Origin: Bacteroides sp. AN502(2024)
GTDB lineage: Bacteria; Bacteroidota; Bacteroidia; Bacteroidales; Bacteroidaceae
Length of the DNA stretch: 64,000 bases
Direction of reading: 5' to 3'
NCBI RefSeq assembly: GCF_041227145.1
Contig: NZ_JBGFSP010000004.1
Location: forward strand, 343,929 to 407,928
The notes beneath the pieces were generated by a model. The model ran no database searches. It saw only the letters and a list, made by a program, of their open reading frames with translations, and was not told where the DNA came from. The translations under genes were made by a program, and so were the position numbers. This document shows positions 29,974-37,802 of the stretch, piece by piece (within the stretch, counting starts at the first letter, position 1; every line of letters starts with the position of its first letter).

Positions 29974-32007
29974 ATGAATTATGAACTAACATCAGCTTAC
30001 AAACCTACCGGAGATCAGCCGGAAGCTATCGCACAGCTTACCGAAGGGGTACTCCGGGGAGTTCCCGCACAGACTTTATTGGGAGTGACCGGGTCGGGGA
30101 AAACATTTACCATAGCCAATGTGATTGCCAATATCAATAAACCTACCTTGATTTTGAGCCATAACAAAACACTGGCCGCCCAGCTCTACAGTGAGTTTAA
30201 AGGATTTTTCCCCAACAATGCGGTAGAATATTATGTTTCTTATTATGATTATTACCAGCCGGAAGCTTATCTACCGAGCAGTGATACATATATAGAAAAA
30301 GATCTCGCCATCAATGACGAAATAGACAAACTCCGGCTCGCCGCCACTTCCGCCCTGCTCTCCGGGCGAAAAGACGTGATAGTGGTTTCTTCCGTATCTT
30401 GCATTTACGGTATGGGAAATCCTTCAGACTTCTACAAAAATGTCATCGAAATAGAGCGGGGACGGACGATGGACCGCAATGTGTTTTTACGTCGCCTGGT
30501 AGACAGCTTGTATGTCCGCAATGATATTGACTTGAACCGTGGGAATTTCCGGGTCAAGGGGGATACGGTGGATATTTGTCTGGCTTATACCGACAACCTG
30601 CTGCGTGTCACCTTTTGGGGGGATGAGATTGACGGCATCGAAGAGGTAAACCCTATCACCGGAGTTACTATAGCCCCATTTGATGCCTACAAGATTTACC
30701 CGGCCAACCTGTTCATGACTACCAAAGAGGCTACTCTCCGTGCTATTCATGAAATAGAGGACGATCTGACCAAGCAAGTAGCTTTCTTCGAGTCTATCGG
30801 CAAAGAATACGAGGCCAAACGACTATATGAGCGAGTAACTTATGATATGGAGATGATCCGGGAATTGGGACATTGTTCCGGAATTGAAAACTACTCCCGT
30901 TATTTCGACGGTCGTGCTGCCGGTACTCGTCCTTATTGTTTGCTCGACTTCTTTCCGGATGATTTCCTGATCGTTATCGATGAAAGCCACGTAAGCGTAC
31001 CTCAAATCCGTGCGATGTACGGAGGAGACCGTGCACGTAAAGTCAATCTGGTGGAATATGGGTTCCGATTGCCTGCGGCTATGGACAACCGTCCGTTGAA
31101 ATTTGAAGAGTTTCAGGAGATGGCGAAACAGGTAATCTACGTCAGCGCCACACCGGCAGATTATGAATTGATTCAGTCAGAAGGTATCGTCGTAGAGCAG
31201 GTGATTCGTCCTACGGGTCTGCTCGATCCTGTCATCGAAGTGCGTCCGAGTCTTAATCAGATTGACGATTTAATGGAAGAGATCCAGCTCCGCATTGAAG
31301 AGGAAGAGCGCGTGCTCGTCACTACACTGACCAAACGAATGGCAGAAGAACTGGCAGAATATCTTCTTAATAATCAGGTAAGATGCAATTATATCCATAG
31401 CGATATCGATACATTGGAACGCGTGAAAATTATGGACGATCTCCGGCAAGGAGTCTATGACGTACTTATCGGAGTCAACCTGCTCCGCGAGGGACTCGAC
31501 CTTCCGGAAGTGTCTCTCGTCGCTATCCTCGATGCAGACAAAGAAGGATTCCTCCGCTCCCACCGTTCGCTGACGCAAACGGCAGGACGTGCGGCCCGTA
31601 ATGTGAACGGCAAAGTTATCATGTACGCCGACAAAATGACGGACAGCATGAAGTTGACCATCGACGAGACTAACCGCCGCCGTGAAAAACAGTTGGCATA
31701 CAACGAAGCAAACGGCATTACTCCGCAACAAATCAAGAAGGCTAGAAATCTGGACGTATTCGGTAATGCAAACTCCGAAGCAAATGAATGGCAGAAAGAG
31801 AAACATGCTTATATTGAACCTGACACGCCCAATATCGCTGCCGATCCGGTGGTACAATATATGAGTAAACCGCAAATGGAAAAGAGTATCGAACGCACCC
31901 GTAAACTGATGCAGGAAGCAGCCAAGAAACTGGATTTTATTGAAGCCGCACAGTATCGTGACGAATTGCTGAAACTGGAGGATTTGATGAAAGAGAAATG
32001 GGGATAA
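29974..32007 (+). CDS. uvrB: excinuclease ABC subunit B
   Basis: A 677-residue helicase-like UvrB that takes over from UvrA at a lesion and recruits UvrC. Walker A GVTGSGKTF is at about 38-46. The beta-hairpin region YYDYYQPEAY that grips DNA follows. Helicase motifs VIDESH and VNLLREGLDLPEV are present, with TQTAGRAARN (motif VI). The C-terminal UVR motif lies in the last 40 residues (LMQEAAKKLDFIEAAQYRDE). Monocistronic. uvrA is 5 kb away on the other strand. Confidence 0.97.
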   Translation: MNYELTSAYKPTGDQPEAIAQLTEGVLRGVPAQTLLGVTGSGKTFTIANVIANINKPTLILSHNKTLAAQLYSEFKGFFPNNAVEYYVSYYDYYQPEAYLPSSDTYIEKDLAINDEIDKLRLAATSALLSGRKDVIVVSSVSCIYGMGNPSDFYKNVIEIERGRTMDRNVFLRRLVDSLYVRNDIDLNRGNFRVKGDTVDICLAYTDNLLRVTFWGDEIDGIEEVNPITGVTIAPFDAYKIYPANLFMTTKEATLRAIHEIEDDLTKQVAFFESIGKEYEAKRLYERVTYDMEMIRELGHCSGIENYSRYFDGRAAGTRPYCLLDFFPDDFLIVIDESHVSVPQIRAMYGGDRARKVNLVEYGFRLPAAMDNRPLKFEEFQEMAKQVIYVSATPADYELIQSEGIVVEQVIRPTGLLDPVIEVRPSLNQIDDLMEEIQLRIEEEERVLVTTLTKRMAEELAEYLLNNQVRCNYIHSDIDTLERVKIMDDLRQGVYDVLIGVNLLREGLDLPEVSLVAILDADKEGFLRSHRSLTQTAGRAARNVNGKVIMYADKMTDSMKLTIDETNRRREKQLAYNEANGITPQQIKKARNLDVFGNANSEANEWQKEKHAYIEPDTPNIAADPVVQYMSKPQMEKSIERTRKLMQEAAKKLDFIEAAQYRDELLKLEDLMKEKWG

Positions 32008-32061
32008 GACCTTCCACATTTCAAGACATTCGGACATAGACACTGAAAGCAGCACACTCCA

Positions 32062-32181
32062 ATGGCTAAGTATCGTTTAACGCACAAAGCTGTCGAAGAC
32101 CTTGCCGATATCTGGAACCATACCCTCGATGAATGGTCGGAACGACAGGCAGAAGACTATTACAATATGCTGAATGAATAA
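32062..32181 (+). pseudogene. ParE/RelE-type toxin fragment
   Basis: A 39-codon frame MAKYRLTHKAVEDLADIWNH followed by TLDEWSERQAEDYYNML matches the first third of ParE toxins, which normally have about 95-100 residues. It stops abruptly and no antitoxin gene is adjacent. It lies 54 nt past uvrB. I read it as a decayed toxin-antitoxin module. Confidence 0.7.
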
Positions 32182-32294
32182 GTAAACTCTTATATTACAC
32201 AATGATTATCAAAGAATAGAACTCTTAACAAACCTGTATTTTAGCGCTCAATTTATTAATTAATATTATAAAATCATCAATTAAGGATTGATAA

Positions 32295-32325
32295 TTTGCA
32301 AAGTTACCGAAATCCCGTACCTTTG
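32295..32325 (+). promoter_or_regulatory. promoter of small RNA unit, copy 1
   Basis: TTTG (32295-32298), 19-nt spacer, TACCTTTG (32318-32325): a full match to the Bacteroidota sigma-ABfr promoter. Confidence 0.75.
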
Positions 32326-32329
32326 CAAT

Positions 32330-32393
32330 GTGTTTTTCATAGTATTAGATTTAAGGTTAACAAAGGTTGGAGCAAGGCGTTGCTCCTTTTTTT
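32330..32393 (+). ncRNA. candidate small RNA, copy 1
   Basis: The predicted transcript of about 64 nt starts a few bases after the -7 box and ends in an intrinsic terminator: stem GGAGCAA (32369-32375) / TTGCTCC (32380-32386), loop GGCG and seven T. There is no open reading frame of note. The block 32315-32395 is identical over 81 nt to 33425-33505. I have seen similar promoter-to-terminator blocks in Bacteroides intergenic DNA but cannot assign a named family. Confidence 0.6.
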
Positions 32394-32450
32394 ATGTCTA
32401 TACGTCATCAGCTGGAAAAGATATAACGGAAACTCTCTAAAGAATAAATA

Positions 32451-32518
32451 GGAGGATTTCAGATATAGACTGATCGTTCATTACGACTGAATCTATTCAT
32501 GCAATCCTCCCCTTTTTT
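32451..32518 (-). terminator. long hairpin between small RNA and SGNH gene
   Basis: GGAGGATT (32451-32458) pairs with AATCCTCC (32503-32510), with partial pairing inside, and a T-run follows on the plus strand (CCTTTTTTTA). It lies just after the SGNH hydrolase stop on the minus side. The T-run fits plus-strand transcripts better, so direction is uncertain. Confidence 0.5.
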
Positions 32519-32554
32519 TATAGTCGGATTACTCCTACTTCAAGTGATGATAAA

Positions 32555-33259
32555 TCAAAGCGCCTTCTCTATGGCATTTTTAATCAACGGTTCCATGATA
32601 TCATATCCCTCGCTCGTCGGATGAACTCCATCTTTTGTATATTGAGGATCCAAGGCTTGATGATCGCCGGCCACCATTGCCTTATAATAATTAACGAACG
32701 GAATTTTATTAGCTTTAGCATAAGCCTCTATACGAGCATTCAAAGCTTGAATCTTCTGTGGAGCATCTTTTATTTCCATTCTCCACTTAAATGCGGCAGC
32801 AGGCAATACGGAAGTCAAAATTACTTTTATTTTATTCGCTTTCGCCAGTTCCGCCATAGAAACGATGTTTCCGAATGTATAATCTTCATTATAAGCTTGT
32901 GTATTTTCAGCGACATCATTTGTTCCGGCATTAATCACCACTAAAGCAGGAGAAAGATTAATCACATCTTCCCGAAAACGTAACAAGAATTGATAGGAAG
33001 TCTGCCCACTGATTCCACGGCCAATATAACCGTTTGATTTGAAAAAATCGGGATGAGTCCTTACCCATCCTTCCGTAATGGAATTTCCCATGAAAATAAC
33101 CCGCTTGCCTTTCTTGGTCGCTTGTGGAAGTGCAGCATTTTCTTTTGAATAACGACGTAGATTAGCAAAATCATTTTTCTGTGCATAGCTTTCTCCTACC
33201 GAGAAACTCAAGCAAACAACAGCCAATAATATCCATTGACCCCATCTTCTTTTATCCAT
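32555..33259 (-). CDS. SGNH/GDSL-family hydrolase, secreted
   Basis: A 234-residue hydrolase with a signal peptide (WILLAVVCLSFSVGESYA). Conserved blocks are block I GNSITEG (nucleophile Ser near 60), block II RGISGQTS, block III INAGTNDV and block V DGVHPTSEGY with the catalytic Asp-His. Family members are often carbohydrate acetylesterases or lipases; an acetylxylan-type esterase is plausible. Its own -7 element lies at 33295-33302. It is flanked by two identical small RNA units on the opposite strand. Confidence 0.88.
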   Translation of the reverse strand: MDKRRWGQWILLAVVCLSFSVGESYAQKNDFANLRRYSKENAALPQATKKGKRVIFMGNSITEGWVRTHPDFFKSNGYIGRGISGQTSYQFLLRFREDVINLSPALVVINAGTNDVAENTQAYNEDYTFGNIVSMAELAKANKIKVILTSVLPAAAFKWRMEIKDAPQKIQALNARIEAYAKANKIPFVNYYKAMVAGDHQALDPQYTKDGVHPTSEGYDIMEPLIKNAIEKAL

Positions 33260-33294
33260 GTTTATATTAAGTATTAGTAATATGATATTTTATG

Positions 33295-33302
33295 CAAAGA
33301 TA
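33295..33302 (-). promoter_or_regulatory. -7 element of the SGNH gene
   Basis: TATCTTTG on the minus strand, 36 nt before the start codon. Confidence 0.5.
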
Positions 33303-33404
33303 AAAAAAACTCCATATATAGGCATCCAAAACAACAAATAACCGTTAAGTCGAAGGAGTTTTTTCTTAATCTATGTTATATAACATATTGTTTTTCTTGA
33401 ATTA

Positions 33405-33435
33405 TTTGCTATTGTCGCAAAAGTCCGTACCTTTG
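33405..33435 (+). promoter_or_regulatory. promoter of small RNA unit, copy 2
   Basis: TTTG (33405-33408), 19-nt spacer, TACCTTTG (33428-33435). Spacing and -7 are identical to copy 1, although the spacer sequence differs. Confidence 0.75.
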
Positions 33436-33439
33436 CAAT

Positions 33440-33503
33440 GTGTTTTTCATAGTATTAGATTTAAGGTTAACAAAGGTTGGAGCAAGGCGTTGCTCCTTTT
33501 TTT
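33440..33503 (+). ncRNA. candidate small RNA, copy 2
   Basis: Identical to copy 1 through the terminator hairpin (GGAGCAA / TTGCTCC plus T7). The identity runs from just before the -7 box to just past the T-run, so the repeat is the transcription unit itself rather than a random duplication. It ends about 12 nt before the promoter of the next gene. Confidence 0.6.
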
Positions 33504-33514
33504 ATATCTATATG

Positions 33515-33545
33515 CTTGTTTTCCCTCCAAAAAATAGTATTTTTG
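33515..33545 (+). promoter_or_regulatory. promoter of the small secreted protein and alaX
   Basis: CTTG (33515-33518), 19-nt spacer, TATTTTTG (33538-33545). Transcription would begin near 33552, about 19 nt before the first ATG. Confidence 0.6.
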
Positions 33546-33570
33546 TAAAGTCATAATTATTATCAGGAAC

Positions 33571-33855
33571 ATGAAACGCAAACTATTTTATATCGCTCTA
33601 ATAATACAAAATGCCATGAACAAATTATACTTATTATTCATCTGCTTATTCAGTATCACAGACCTATATTCACAAGATCTAATAACCGAAGCCAATTATC
33701 TAAAAGAAGATAGTATTATTTGGATGAATTATGAAAAACGACAAGCACAAGCTACTCCGACCTGCTTTTTAACGGATAAGCAACACATAGTAAAAGTAAA
33801 ATGTACAGGTCTTCATATAGAATTATTCAATAAATATATTAATCACAGTAAATAG
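33571..33855 (+). CDS. small secreted protein of unknown function
   Basis: A 94-residue frame, or 79 residues if translation starts at the second Met (33616, MNKLYLLFICLFSI), which gives a cleaner signal peptide ending near YSQD. The mature part is about 60 residues, polar, with two Cys (TCFLTD and KCTGLH). I do not recognise the family. It ends 2 nt before the AlaX-like gene and shares its promoter. Confidence 0.5.
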   Translation: MKRKLFYIALIIQNAMNKLYLLFICLFSITDLYSQDLITEANYLKEDSIIWMNYEKRQAQATPTCFLTDKQHIVKVKCTGLHIELFNKYINHSK

Positions 33856-33857
33856 TA

Positions 33858-34334
33858 ATGGAACAACCAATTCAACTCAACGATCACAACAAGCAGGAGT
33901 ATCCTCCCATGCATACAGCAGAGCATCTACTCAATGCAACCATGGTAAAAACCTTCGGTTGCCCACGTTCTCGCAATGCCCACATCGAAAGAAAAAAGAG
34001 CAAATGTGACTATACACTTCCGTCATGTCCGACAGCGGAACAAATCCAGTCCGTTGAAGATAAAGTAAATGAAATAATCGGTCGGAACCTGCCTGTGACT
34101 GTTGAGTTTATGACTCATGAACAAGCCAAAGATATCGTAGATTTAAGTAAGCTGCCCGCCGATGCAAGTGAAACTCTTCGCATTGTCCGCATTGGAGATT
34201 ATGATACTTGTGCCTGCATCGGATTACATGTATCCAATACTTCTGAAGTGGGTACCTTTAAAATCATTAGTCATGATTATGACGATGAAAGGCAAACACT
34301 AAGAATAAGATTCAAACTGATCGAGAAGAAATAA
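33858..34334 (+). CDS. AlaX-like alanyl-tRNA editing protein
   Basis: A 158-residue free-standing editing domain (tRNA_SAD type) that would remove serine mischarged on tRNA(Ala) or a similar error. The zinc-binding motifs are HTAEH (19-23) and CACIGLH (about 117-123), the HxxxH and CxxxH of the family. It is downstream of a small secreted protein and upstream of hsp20. Confidence 0.85.
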   Translation: MEQPIQLNDHNKQEYPPMHTAEHLLNATMVKTFGCPRSRNAHIERKKSKCDYTLPSCPTAEQIQSVEDKVNEIIGRNLPVTVEFMTHEQAKDIVDLSKLPADASETLRIVRIGDYDTCACIGLHVSNTSEVGTFKIISHDYDDERQTLRIRFKLIEKK

Positions 34335-34339
34335 TACAT

Positions 34340-34382
34340 TTTGTCACCTATATGGTAAATTTGGCATTATTACAATGACAAA
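34340..34382. promoter_or_regulatory. inverted repeat upstream of the sigma-54-like promoter
   Basis: TTTGTCA (34340-34346) and TGACAAA (34376-34382) form an inverted repeat about 30 nt upstream of the -24/-12 box. It is a candidate enhancer site for a sigma-54 activator; no protein is assigned. Confidence 0.35.
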
Positions 34383-34408
34383 TAGACAATTTTAGCCTTT
34401 AAAGTCTC

Positions 34409-34425
34409 TTGGCATAAGGTTTGCA
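34409..34425 (+). promoter_or_regulatory. sigma-54-type promoter of hsp20
   Basis: TTGGCATAAGGTTTGCA matches the -24/-12 form (GG, 10 nt, GC) of RpoN promoters, with TTGGCA and TTGCA both intact. It is about 130 nt upstream of the hsp20 start. No TAnnTTTG box is obvious in this gap. Confidence 0.55.
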
Positions 34426-34553
34426 TTTATAAAAGCGAACAACGGTTCGAAAGCGGATGACGAAAACCGGAACAACCGGTACATCGGAAGTGCAAATACC
34501 GAGTTCAAGATTTATGAATTGAATGTTTAACTTAAAGATAGGAGACTAAAATT

Positions 34554-34982
34554 ATGACACCTGTTAGAAGAACTCAAAATTGGTTACCAAGTATCTTTAA
34601 TGATTTCTTTGATAACGATTGGATGGTAAAAGCAAATGCTACTGCACCTGCAATTAATGTTTTGGAAACAGAAAAAGAATACAAAGTGGAATTGGCTGCT
34701 CCTGGTATGACGAAGGAGGATTTCAATGTTCGCATTGATGAAGACAATAACCTCGTTATCAGCATGGAGAAGAAGAGTGAAAACAAGGAGGAAAAGAAAG
34801 AAGGTCGCTATCTGCGTCGCGAATTCTCATACTCTAAGTTCCAGCAAACAATGATTCTACCGGATAATGTAGACAAAGAAAAGATTGCTGCATCTGTAGA
34901 AAATGGTGTTTTAAACATCGACCTTCCGAAACTTTCTGAAGAAGAAATTAAGAAGCCAAATAAACAAATCGAAATTAAGTAA
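34554..34982 (+). CDS. Hsp20/alpha-crystallin small heat shock protein
   Basis: A 142-residue holdase chaperone. The alpha-crystallin domain spans about residues 34-125, with NVLETEKEYKVELAAPGM and the strand block GRYLRREFSYSKFQQTMILPD. The typical VENGVLNIDLPK motif precedes the C-terminal tail. Monocistronic between its sigma-54-like promoter and a strong terminator. Confidence 0.95.
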   Translation: MTPVRRTQNWLPSIFNDFFDNDWMVKANATAPAINVLETEKEYKVELAAPGMTKEDFNVRIDEDNNLVISMEKKSENKEEKKEGRYLRREFSYSKFQQTMILPDNVDKEKIAASVENGVLNIDLPKLSEEEIKKPNKQIEIK

Positions 34983-35029
34983 TACAGTAACCACTTACCA
35001 TTCACCGGAGACGGTAATGTGAAAGATTA

Positions 35030-35069
35030 AAAACAGCTCATTTCCCCTTAAAAGGAAATGAGCTGTTTT
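35030..35069 (+). terminator. terminator after hsp20
   Basis: A 16-bp perfect inverted repeat (AAAACAGCTCATTTCC and its complement, 8-nt loop) ends in a T-run. Beyond it, CCGATAG occurs three times (35095, 35148, 35169) with no role I can assign. Confidence 0.85.
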
Positions 35070-35241
35070 TATAGTATTATCTTTAATTATTCTTCCGATA
35101 GCTAATCACTGCCCAATTATTAAACACGACTACCAAAAGCAACAATTCCGATAGTTAATAAAAATACCCCGATAGTTCGATAAAGAGAAAGAATAAATGA
35201 CGAGAAAAATTAAAGAAAAAGTAGTCTAAAATTGCTTTTAT

Positions 35242-35262
35242 GTAATTTATAAATTACCTTTG
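35242..35262 (+). promoter_or_regulatory. higBA promoter and overlapping palindrome
   Basis: A perfect 16-bp palindrome GTAATTTATAAATTAC (35242-35257) overlaps the -7 element TACCTTTG (35255-35262). The toxin ATG is only 4 nt past the -7 box. The palindrome is a probable operator for the HigA antitoxin. Confidence 0.6.
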
Positions 35263-35266
35263 TAAA

Positions 35267-35620
35267 ATGAAAGTAAGAGAAGTCATAACATATAAAGAAT
35301 ATTTTGACGATTTTTTCAAAAAACAACCACAGAAGATTCGCGATAAAATCATCAAAGTGCTAGATATTATTGAGCAGATAGACCGAATCCCAACAACATA
35401 TCTAAAATACATAGAAGGTACTAATGGACTATTTGAGGTTCGCGTGCAACTAGGCAATAATATCTTCCGCATTTTTTGTTTCTTTGACGGTAATAAATTG
35501 ATTGTTTTGTTAAGTGGCTTTCAGAAAAAGACACAAAAAACACCACCAGAAGAAATAAAAAGAGCAGAACGGCTTATGACCGACTATTATAAAGAAAAAG
35601 AAAAGGAGAGCTTAGAATGA
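35267..35620 (+). CDS. higB: HigB/RelE-type toxin (Gp49-like)
   Basis: A 117-residue basic protein of the RelE/HigB ribosome-dependent mRNase superfamily (phage-derived Gp49-like). Visible features are LKYIEGTNGLFEVRVQLGNN and FRIFCFFDGNKLIVLLSGFQKK, ending in a basic helix. It overlaps the antitoxin start by 4 nt. Toxin-first order is typical of HigBA. The ATG sits almost at the predicted transcription start, so the mRNA may be leaderless. Confidence 0.88.
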   Translation: MKVREVITYKEYFDDFFKKQPQKIRDKIIKVLDIIEQIDRIPTTYLKYIEGTNGLFEVRVQLGNNIFRIFCFFDGNKLIVLLSGFQKKTQKTPPEEIKRAERLMTDYYKEKEKESLE

Positions 35621-35907
35621 ATACAAAGACATTAGACCAAATCAAAAATGAGTATTACGGTGAAGTTGGAGCACCGAAACGAGACAGACTTGAGCGAGAA
35701 CTTGAGGCTTTGCGCATTGGCTTTAAGATACGAAGTGCCAGAGAAAAATTAGATATGACACAAGCAGAGCTTGCAAGTCGCATTGACAAGAAACGTACAT
35801 TCATATCAAAAGTTGAAAACAATGGAGAAAATATTACTCTCAAAACATTATTTGATATCGTAGAACGTGGACTTGGTGGAAAATTAAATATCGAAGTGCA
35901 AATATAA
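35617..35907 (+). CDS. higA: HigA-type antitoxin, XRE family
   Basis: A 96-residue DNA-binding antitoxin with an HTH_3 domain at about 38-92: IRSAREKLDMTQAELASRI then KRTFISKVENNGENITLKTL. The N-terminal 35 residues are a charged helix (YYGEVGAPKRDRLERELEAL). It neutralises the preceding toxin and probably represses the pair through the palindrome at 35242-35257. Confidence 0.9.
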   Translation: MNTKTLDQIKNEYYGEVGAPKRDRLERELEALRIGFKIRSAREKLDMTQAELASRIDKKRTFISKVENNGENITLKTLFDIVERGLGGKLNIEVQI

Positions 35908-35914
35908 CAATAAT

Positions 35915-35949
35915 GAGGGTGTATCAAAATAAGCTTTTGGTACGCCCTC
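35915..35949 (+). terminator. terminator after higBA
   Basis: Stem GAGGGTGTATCAAAA / TTTTGGTACGCCCTC with two G-T pairs and a 5-nt loop, followed by TTTTA. Confidence 0.8.
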
Positions 35950-36015
35950 TTTTAATTGAATATCAGCTGAATGAAAGGAATGACACCACACAAATAGTAG
36001 CAAACGAAACAATCT

Positions 36016-37062
36016 TTATTTCGAGAACTCTTTAATCCGTTGTTCCTCTTCCAGCTTACAAATCAATAACGTATTGTCTTTCTCTGCGATGATATATCCA
36101 TCCAGTCCTTGAATGACGACCCGTTTTTCTTCGCTGGCATGGACTATGCAATTTTTGCTCTCATACAAGCGGACATCGGCTCCTACCGATGCATTTCCGG
36201 ATTTATCCTGTGGGAGCAAGCCGCGAAGTGCTCCCCATGTACCCAAATCCGACCACCCGAAAGAAGCCGGCAGTACATAAATTTCCTGCACTTTCTCCAT
36301 CACTGCATAGTCGATCGAAATACTTTCGCAAGTCGGGAATAATTTTTTGATTGTCTCATTTTCTTTTTCCGTATAGAAATCCGGGAAAATGCGATCAAAA
36401 ATCTGTGCGATACCCGGAGCATACACACGCATTACAGAAGTGATAGTACGCACATTCCACACAAAAATTCCCGCATTCCAGAAGAAATTGCCCTCTGCCA
36501 AGTACTTTTCGGCAGTTTCTTTATCCGGTTTTTCCTTGAATGCGTCTACTGTAAAAATTTCCTTATCCGTTTGAAGTGGGCTGGCAGCAGCAATATATCC
36601 ATATCCGGTCTCCGGACGAGACGGTTGAATACCTATTGTCACAATAGCACTGCCATCATCCGTGAAACGAAGGGCCTTCTCCACCACTCTACGGAATTCT
36701 CCCGTATCGATGACCAATGCATCCGAAGGGGTTACTACCATGTTGGCATTCGGATGTTTTTTCTTGATCTTCCAGCAAGCATACGCAATACAGGGTGCCG
36801 TATTTCGTGCACAAGGCTCCGCTAAAATATTACTTTCCGGAATCTCCGGCAATTGCTTCCGAACCATATCGATGTATTTCTCAGAGGTTACCACCCACAT
36901 ATTTTCTCTGGGGCAAACACCGTCGAAGCGATCTGCCGTCAACTGAATCAGTGACCGTCCGCATCCCATTACATCAATAAATTGTTTAGGACATTCCGGG
37001 GTGCTCATCGGCCAAAAACGACTCCCTACCCCTCCGGCCATTATTACAACATGATTTTCCAT
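36016..37062 (-). CDS. manC: mannose-1-phosphate guanylyltransferase
   Basis: A 348-residue enzyme making GDP-mannose from mannose-1-phosphate and GTP, used for mannose and fucose-containing glycans. The nucleotidyl signature GGVGSRFWPMS and the CPKQFI motif are near the N-terminus. PCARNTAPCIAYA follows, and EKPDKETAEKYL with NAGIFVW sits in the middle. It lacks the C-terminal phosphomannose isomerase domain of bifunctional forms. The ATG at 37062 (MENHVVIMAGG) is preferred over 37071. Confidence 0.93.
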   Translation of the reverse strand: MENHVVIMAGGVGSRFWPMSTPECPKQFIDVMGCGRSLIQLTADRFDGVCPRENMWVVTSEKYIDMVRKQLPEIPESNILAEPCARNTAPCIAYACWKIKKKHPNANMVVTPSDALVIDTGEFRRVVEKALRFTDDGSAIVTIGIQPSRPETGYGYIAAASPLQTDKEIFTVDAFKEKPDKETAEKYLAEGNFFWNAGIFVWNVRTITSVMRVYAPGIAQIFDRIFPDFYTEKENETIKKLFPTCESISIDYAVMEKVQEIYVLPASFGWSDLGTWGALRGLLPQDKSGNASVGADVRLYESKNCIVHASEEKRVVIQGLDGYIIAEKDNTLLICKLEEEQRIKEFSK

Positions 37063-37130
37063 ACCTATCATTCTCCTGTTTTAAAAATAATTGCGCAATT
37101 TACTCCAAAATATTCTAAATTACAAAAAAA

Positions 37131-37286
37131 TTATACCAACGATCTTCACAGACAGTTGGTATAATAGAAATCACATCGGATTTACACCGACATGAGGGCG
37201 TTGATCAGGAATACACCGCTGTATATTTCCTGACCTGCAAAATGTAGGGATCTTCATGTGTGTAGCATGAAGTTAGGGACCTACAT
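37131..37286 (-). other. hairpin-rich region downstream of a hypothetical gene
   Basis: Three or four stems are stacked here. TTATACCAAC (37131-37140) / GTTGGTATAA (37155-37164) is followed by a T-run on the minus strand and can act as a terminator for the gene at 37295. Others are TCAGGAA (37205-37211) / TTCCTGA (37227-37233), and a nested pair of ATGTAGG / CCTACAT (37242-37248, 37280-37286) with CTTCATG / CATGAAG inside. No coding region is seen. Confidence 0.55.
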
Positions 37287-37294
37287 ATTTCGTA

Positions 37295-37654
37295 TCACAC
37301 TCTCACCCCATCCCACTGTATGACCCTCACCCACTCTTGCGGCTGACAACTCCCGTGAGAACAACGAGGAACCGTAGCAACCACCAGCTCACGATTGGAA
37401 GACAATACGGTTCTTAATTCCTTCAGCAACACATCCGGCTGAATCATTAAATGAAGAGACTCCGTCATACACCGGATCACCCGTACATACTGATAAATGC
37501 GCATATCCTCTCCCCGTCTGATCCCGCTCAATGTTCTGGAAGAAATGGCTAGTTCATTGATGAAAAAAGCATTAACAAAGACACTGTCCGTATCCATTAA
37601 AGCCAATACCAAATTGCTTAGAAACTCATAAGACTCCCGTTTTTCTCTAGTCAT
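37295..37654 (-). CDS. hypothetical protein
   Basis: A 119-residue frame, cytosolic by appearance, mostly helical (YEFLSNLVLALMDTDSVFVN) with LAISSRTLSGIRRGEDMRIY resembling a helix-turn-helix recognition segment, and LHLMIQPDVLLKEL. I do not recognise the family. It is divergent from the VirE-like gene, and genes of this sort are often found beside the capsule-associated VirE/HU/amidase set. Function unknown. Confidence 0.55.
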   Translation of the reverse strand: MTREKRESYEFLSNLVLALMDTDSVFVNAFFINELAISSRTLSGIRRGEDMRIYQYVRVIRCMTESLHLMIQPDVLLKELRTVLSSNRELVVATVPRCSHGSCQPQEWVRVIQWDGVRV

Positions 37655-37690
37655 ACTGTTTTATGATTAATGGTTAATAATTCTCCGGTT

Positions 37691-37698
37691 TATATTTG
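37691..37698 (+). promoter_or_regulatory. -7 element upstream of the VirE-like gene
   Basis: TATATTTG, about 105 nt before the start codon. A weaker AACCTTTG box occurs nearer the gene (about 37750-37757). Confidence 0.4.
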
Positions 37699-37802
37699 CT
37701 TTATCAAGTGCTTTTCACATAGAAAAGCATCCCTATTTTTAATATCCCAACCTTTGCCCCTGTTATCTGATAGTCAGATGGCGCAATCCTACAAAAAAGA
37801 TT

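Noticed and set aside
35095..35177. Three CCGATAG copies as a regulatory array
   Set aside because: The spacing is irregular and the match is only 7 bp in AT-rich DNA.
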